From Gammaproteobacteria bacterium (GTDB taxonomy: Bacteria; Pseudomonadota; Gammaproteobacteria; Pseudomonadales; Azotimanducaceae): DNA of 17,506 bases. Made by a program: the position numbers and the translations under genes. Position 1 is the stretch's first letter. Every line of letters starts with the position of its first letter. The notes below the pieces were generated by a model. That model saw only the letters and a list, made by a program, of their open reading frames with translations. It searched no databases and had not been told where the DNA came from. The stretch covers positions 1 to 17,506 of the forward strand of contig JAUIKX010000027.1 in the NCBI GenBank assembly GCA_030430515.1. Direction: 5' to 3'. Positions 14,187-17,506 of the stretch are shown in pieces.

Positions 14187-14828
14187 TCAGCCTGCATGCA
14201 GATCTGGTGACGGTCGGCCGAGCCGGGCGGCGGCGCGATTGACCTGGGTGTGCAGGATGTCGGCGAAATCCTGAGGTAACGCCAGATGGTCCCGCTCTGC
14301 CAGCGCGTTGTACTCGCCGACGAAGCGCTCGAGCTGCTCGTCGTGGGCGCGGTCGAGCACCCGACCGGTCAGCGCCGCCAGGTTGGGTGCGTACTCGTAC
14401 CAGGGCCGGTTGCTGGCCAGGCTGCCGACCTCGTCGAGCAGGGCCAGAGCGATGGTGATGTCGTGGTCCACCGCCAGGGTCGACCAGGGTGGTTCGCTGA
14501 GAAATTCAGCCAGGGCGCTGCGAGCCGTCTCCGACAGCTCGCCGAAACGGGTGCTCGTGGATTCATCGGCGAGGTCTACGAGAATGCAGAAGTCGGTCAT
14601 GTCCTGTTCCGCAAGGGCGCTGAGGGCTTCTCCGGCACCTTCGCTCAGACCCGCGGCGAGCAGAAATTCCACCCGCTCGACAAGCTCGGCGGCGCGTTCG
14701 TCGAACGCCGCTGCCAGATCGTCGTCGGCCTCATGAGCTTCGCGCATTTCCCGGTTGAGGTCCCGCCAGCGCCAGAAACGGCTGGAAGGGAGTTGACGGT
14801 GCGGGTTGTGAAAACGAATACGGCTCAT
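14187..14828 (-). CDS. Unrecognised acidic helical protein
   Basis: I do not recognise this 213-residue protein. It has no signal peptide or membrane segment. A basic N-terminus with aromatic residues (SSRFWRWRDLNRE) is followed by a long acidic, Ala/Leu/Glu-rich helical body (FDERAAELVERVEFLLAAGL), probably a helical bundle. AAGGAG lies eight bases before the ATG at 14828. Coding is supported by this site and by the protein-like composition; a plus-strand frame covering the same stretch lacks both. It is upstream of the acyl-CoA dehydrogenase on the same strand (90-base gap) and divergent from the Crp/Fnr regulator (90 bases), which might control it. Confidence 0.75.
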   Translation of the reverse strand: MSRIRFHNPHRQLPSSRFWRWRDLNREMREAHEADDDLAAAFDERAAELVERVEFLLAAGLSEGAGEALSALAEQDMTDFCILVDLADESTSTRFGELSETARSALAEFLSEPPWSTLAVDHDITIALALLDEVGSLASNRPWYEYAPNLAALTGRVLDRAHDEQLERFVGEYNALAERDHLALPQDFADILHTQVNRAAARLGRPSPDLHAG

Positions 14829-14887
14829 CTGCGGCTCTCCTTACCGATATTCTTCATAACACGACTCTATGCGCGTGTCGGCTTGGT

Positions 14888-14893
14888 TAGAAT
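14888..14893 (+). promoter_or_regulatory. Likely -10 element of the Crp/Fnr regulator gene
   Basis: TAGAAT matches five of six consensus positions and lies 25 bases before the TTG start at 14919, leaving room for a short leader with AGGAA. No good -35 is visible, which would fit an activator-dependent or weak promoter. Confidence 0.4.
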
Positions 14894-14918
14894 ACGTAAA
14901 ACTCAGCAGGAACGAACC

Positions 14919-15575
14919 TTGAATATCGGCGCAAAAACCGTGCTGGCGAGAACCCGCCTGTTCCGTGGGACGGATGATTCTGCTCTGGATGAGCTGGTCG
15001 GTCTCGCCGTGAATCGCCGCTACGAACGCGGCGAGCACCTTTTTCGCCAGGGCGACGAAGGGCAGCACCTGTTCGGCATTCTCTCGGGGCATGTTCGTAT
15101 CACCGCTGAGTCCGAAGATGGGCGTGAGGTGCACCTTAACCTTCTTGGCCCCGGGGCAGTGCTCGGAGAAATTGCTCTGCTGGATGGGGGTCGTAGAACC
15201 GCAACCGGCGTAGCGGTGGAGCCCGCAACCGTATTTACCATCCAGAGGCAGCGCTTTCTGCCGTTCCTGGCGCGCCATCCGGAGATTGCCCAGGGGCTCA
15301 TCGAGCTCCTTTGCGAGCGGGTGCGTTGGACCAGCTCGCTGATCGAAGATTCCGCCTTTCAATCGGTGCCGGTCCGCCTTGCGCGCCGTCTCAACGGTCT
15401 TGCCGAGGAGGGCAATGGCGAGGTGCGCATTTCGCAGATGGATCTGGCCCGGTTTCTCAGCGTCTCCAGACAGGTGGTCAATGGCTACCTGCAGCAATGG
15501 CAGAAGGAAGGTCAGATCGAGCTTGCCCGGGGGCGGATTCTCGTTCGCGATCTTTCTGCAGCAATGGTGGGGTGA
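14919..15575 (+). CDS. Crp/Fnr-family transcriptional regulator
   Basis: From the TTG at 14919 the protein has 218 residues, the usual family size; AGGAA lies several bases upstream. Residues 38-110 form a cyclic-nucleotide-type beta roll (GEHLFRQGDEGQHLFGILSG, then GEIALLDGGRRTATGVAVEP). Glu84 and Arg93-Thr94 occupy the phosphate-binding positions, so cAMP or another nucleotide is possible; no Fe-S cysteine cluster is seen, so it is not FNR. The winged helix-turn-helix is at about 171-192 (ISQMDLARFLSVSRQVVNGYL). In the recognition helix, E. coli CRP has R180, E181 and R185; here only the first Arg is kept (SRQVVNG), so the operator probably differs from TGTGA. The open frame continues far upstream, but that part is antisense to the neighbouring gene. 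Confidence 0.9.
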   Translation: MNIGAKTVLARTRLFRGTDDSALDELVGLAVNRRYERGEHLFRQGDEGQHLFGILSGHVRITAESEDGREVHLNLLGPGAVLGEIALLDGGRRTATGVAVEPATVFTIQRQRFLPFLARHPEIAQGLIELLCERVRWTSSLIEDSAFQSVPVRLARRLNGLAEEGNGEVRISQMDLARFLSVSRQVVNGYLQQWQKEGQIELARGRILVRDLSAAMVG

Positions 15576-15584
15576 ACCTTTGGC

Positions 15585-16091
15585 TCAGCTCCTGTCCTGC
15601 ACGCGGTGCACCAGGTCGTCCGGGTATCTGGCGCCCCGCAGCGATTGGGTGTTCGACTGAAAGTAGACATCGGCAGCGGGCTCCGTTCGCGCCCAGTCGT
15701 TGACTTCGGCGCGGAACGCAATCTTCCAGGTGCCGTTGCGTTTTTCGTAGCGGTCCACGTAGCGGCCGGAGATGAACAGATCTTCTTTCCCGCCGGCATC
15801 GTTGGTGACTCTGTGAAACGCCTGGAAGTACACCTCGCCGAACGCCACATCCCCATCCAGCCGGATGTTGATCTGACCGAGCATGTGGTGGTTGTCATCG
15901 TGATCTTTCAGAGCGTTGAAGGCCATCTCCACGAAATCATCCGGCCCACCCTGAAAGAAGCCGTAGTCGGTCGTGGCGTCAGCGTGAAACACACCACGAA
16001 GGCTCTCCTTGTGCAACCGGTCGAGTCCGTGCATGTAGGTACCGGATAGTTCAGCAATTTCCTGTTTGGCCAGGAGCTCTTCAATGGTCAC
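15585..16091 (-). CDS. SnoaL-like / NTF2-fold protein
   Basis: From the GTG at 16091 the protein has 168 residues. AGGAG at 16099-16103 (minus strand, seven bases upstream) fixes this start; the longer frame to 16178 has no ribosome site. The sequence shows the SnoaL_4 pattern: a helical ELLAKQEIAELSGTYMHGLD start, FHADATTDYGFF, an HHMLGQINIRLDGDVAFGEVY strand pair and ISGRYVDRYEKRNGTWKI. Relatives include polyketide cyclases, dehydratases and small-molecule-binding proteins, often beside catabolic gene sets. It converges on the Crp/Fnr regulator gene with nine bases between stops and is divergent from the PPOX-type gene. Confidence 0.88.
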   Translation of the reverse strand: MTIEELLAKQEIAELSGTYMHGLDRLHKESLRGVFHADATTDYGFFQGGPDDFVEMAFNALKDHDDNHHMLGQINIRLDGDVAFGEVYFQAFHRVTNDAGGKEDLFISGRYVDRYEKRNGTWKIAFRAEVNDWARTEPAADVYFQSNTQSLRGARYPDDLVHRVQDRS

Positions 16092-16108
16092 GGGCTTTCT
16101 CCTCACGT

Positions 16109-16151
16109 TATGCTTTGGTGGCAGCATACCGCGTACTGAACGTGTACTGAA
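16109..16151. promoter_or_regulatory. Palindrome and helical-turn direct repeat in a divergent promoter
   Basis: TATGCT (16109-16114) and AGCATA (16123-16128) form a perfect inverted repeat with an eight-base spacer. Just beyond, GTACTGAA occurs twice (16133-16140 and 16144-16151), offset by 11 bases, about one helical turn. Both lie in the 73-base spacer between the divergent SnoaL-like and PPOX-type genes, as regulator sites would. No regulator gene adjoins them, unless the Crp/Fnr protein is the one. Confidence 0.35.
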
Positions 16152-16164
16152 AAAGGGGGTAAAC

Positions 16165-16575
16165 GTGATAGGCAGCAATCCGGAGTGGGATGCGTTTCTT
16201 TCAGAGCACCGCTGGGGGGTGCTGACGACCCTGCGCGCCTCGGGAAGTCCGGTAAGTTCGATGGTGGCCTATGCCAGGGAGGGAGATACGCTGGTCATCT
16301 CCACGCCGGCGGACCGCTTCAAGACGCGGTCCATCGAACGCAATGCCAGGGTGAATTTCTGCGCCCTGACCAACAGCGAGCCATTCAACTTCGTCGCGGT
16401 CGAAGCCCTGGCGGAGGTGGAGCGGGAAGGTATTACCGAAGCGACGCGGGCCGTGTTCGCAGCGATTGCGGATACCGAATACGCAGAGCCGGAGGACCTC
16501 GACGGCTGGATCAGCGCGAACAACCGGGTGATTCTCCGGCTCGTGCCGCAACGGGTTTACGGAATCATCCGGTGA
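16165..16575 (+). CDS. PPOX-type flavin/F420 split-barrel protein
   Basis: From the GTG at 16165 the protein has 136 residues; AAGGGGGT ends four bases upstream and decides this start. The pattern WGVLTTLRASGSPVSSMV, then DTLVISTPADRFKTRSIERN and the FVAVEALAEVERE strand is that of the pyridoxamine 5'-phosphate oxidase-like split barrel, especially the small members of the F420-binding TIGR03618 group. Such proteins bind FMN or F420 and transfer hydride to a small substrate; which cofactor is used here is not settled by sequence. Its stop overlaps the start of the flavin monooxygenase gene by four bases (GTGA), so the two are translationally coupled and it may act with that enzyme. Confidence 0.85.
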   Translation: MIGSNPEWDAFLSEHRWGVLTTLRASGSPVSSMVAYAREGDTLVISTPADRFKTRSIERNARVNFCALTNSEPFNFVAVEALAEVEREGITEATRAVFAAIADTEYAEPEDLDGWISANNRVILRLVPQRVYGIIR

Positions 16576-17506
16576 CATCCATAGCTGCCCAGGTGGGTGC
16601 AGATGACATTCTGCGCGCCGCGGAAGCGGTGGCGGCCACCATCCGGGAGCAGAACCTTGCTGCGCAAACGGATGAGCTGCGTCGTCTGCCGTCCACCATC
16701 GTCAGCCTGCTACGCGACGCAGGCGTGTTCCGCATGAATATGCCCCGCGATCGCGGCGGGCCGGAGCTGACATCCATGGACCAGGTGCGCGTGGTGGAAC
16801 GCCTCGCGCAAGCAGATGCGTCTGTGGCCTGGTGCAGCTTCATCTGGGCAGACTCGGGCATCTATGCAGGTTATCTGGACGATGATGCAGCTCTGTCCCT
16901 GTATCCGGGACTTGATGCGGCCCAGTCCGGCTGGATCTACCCGATGGGGCGGGCAGATCTGACGGAAGACGGATATCGGGTCAGCGGCCGCTGGATGTTC
17001 GGATCAGGCGTCAACCATTGCGATGTGCTTGCCGCCGGCTGCACGGTGTACGACGGGGGGGAGCCACGCCAGGGCGCCAACGGTCGGTCTGAGTGGCGGG
17101 TGATGCTGGCGAAGCGAGATGACTTCACCATCGAAGATACCTGGCATACCACGGGCTTGCGCGGTACGGGCAGCCACCACTATCGCACCGAGGATCTCTT
17201 CGTACCGTTGGCGCACAGCTTTTCTTTTCTGGAGCCGAAGCGAGAGGGGCCGATCTGGCGGCGGCCGGACACTCTGGTGAGAAAGATGTGTGGTGTGCCG
17301 CTGGGGCTGGCGCGTGCGGCCATCGATCAGGGGATCGCGCTCCTTTCCGGCAAAACGGATCGTCTGAGTGGTAACCCCTATCATCGGAAAACGGACATTC
17401 AACGGGCGGTGGCATTGGCTGAAACCAGCCTCTCCGCGGCACGGGCATATGTCTTTGCGGCCCTCGAAGCACAGTGGGAGAAGCTCGAGCGCTGCGAGCC
17501 GCTGAC
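16572..17506 (+). CDS. Group D flavin-dependent monooxygenase (partial, 3' end beyond window)
   Basis: The GTG at 16572 overlaps the previous stop by four bases; 311 codons are visible before the window end. The fold is acyl-CoA dehydrogenase-like but the motifs are those of two-component monooxygenases such as HsaA, HpaH and DszC: GVFRMNMPRDRGGPEL, DASVAWCSF, VSGRWMFGSGVNHCD and DTWHTTGLRGTGSH followed by LFVP. These enzymes use reduced FMN from a partner reductase to hydroxylate an aromatic or heteroatom substrate. No separate flavin reductase is seen in the window; the preceding PPOX-type protein is the only candidate partner. The substrate is unknown. A second in-frame GTG a few codons later is possible, but coupling favours the first. 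Confidence 0.87.
   Translation, partial: MTSIAAQVGADDILRAAEAVAATIREQNLAAQTDELRRLPSTIVSLLRDAGVFRMNMPRDRGGPELTSMDQVRVVERLAQADASVAWCSFIWADSGIYAGYLDDDAALSLYPGLDAAQSGWIYPMGRADLTEDGYRVSGRWMFGSGVNHCDVLAAGCTVYDGGEPRQGANGRSEWRVMLAKRDDFTIEDTWHTTGLRGTGSHHYRTEDLFVPLAHSFSFLEPKREGPIWRRPDTLVRKMCGVPLGLARAAIDQGIALLSGKTDRLSGNPYHRKTDIQRAVALAETSLSAARAYVFAALEAQWEKLERCEPL

Noticed and set aside
14286..14918. Upstream extension of the Crp/Fnr regulator frame
   Set aside because: It is antisense to the 213-residue gene, which has a strong ribosome binding site, and adds about 210 residues foreign to the Crp family.

Overview
The window reads as chromosome from a GC-rich, free-living, probably aerobic gammaproteobacterium, aquatic or soil-dwelling. 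The clues are a gammaproteobacterial-type GltX, YbjQ and YjgR homologues close to the Enterobacteria/Pseudomonas proteins, acyl-CoA dehydrogenase and flavin-monooxygenase genes, and a chromosomal Qnr-type protein. This placement rests on protein family resemblance read by eye. I see no phage, IS element, CRISPR array, rRNA or tRNA gene. The gene packing is very tight, with several gaps of 1 to 3 bases.

Region A (1-8153) is an envelope redox locus with two divergent arms. The left arm (minus strand) carries an exported mono-haem protein of the DUF1588/DUF1585 kind (1186-2406). Two bases downstream lies a di-haem lipoprotein with a LamG-like domain that runs off the window (1-1183). The right arm (plus strand) has a di-haem, beta-propeller lipoprotein resembling the alpha subunit of hydrazine synthase (HzsA-related, 2688-5375). 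It is followed by an SH3 plus beta-barrel protein (5404-6168), an outer-membrane barrel (6138-6800), a DUF4266 lipoprotein ending in Cys-Gly-Cys-Asn (6812-7030) and a DUF3570 barrel (7017-8153). The last genes overlap, with strong ribosome binding sites inside the preceding genes. The 281-base divergent spacer contains a near-consensus CRP-type palindrome with a plausible -10 element at class II spacing, plus a second inverted repeat. I infer a co-regulated extracytoplasmic electron-transfer or surface redox system. Its substrate cannot be read from the sequence.

Region B (8157-12884) holds mostly housekeeping-type genes. A Qnr-family pentapeptide repeat gene sits one base after an mmcQ/yjbR gene on the minus strand. 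ybjQ (plus) converges on a HerA-like ATPase gene of the YjgR family (minus). The YjgR gene diverges from gltX across only 27 bases; a perfect TATAAT ends eight bases before the gltX start, suggesting a leaderless message. A 48-residue single-pass membrane protein follows gltX.

Region C (12891-17506) is catabolic and regulatory. It has an acyl-CoA dehydrogenase, an unrecognised acidic helical protein and a Crp/Fnr-family regulator with an unusual recognition helix. A SnoaL-like (NTF2 fold) protein diverges from a two-gene unit: a PPOX-type flavin/F420 split-barrel protein overlapping by four bases with a group D flavin-dependent monooxygenase cut by the window end.

Most start codons were re-chosen from family length, ribosome binding sites and signal peptides. 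Several genes start with GTG or TTG.
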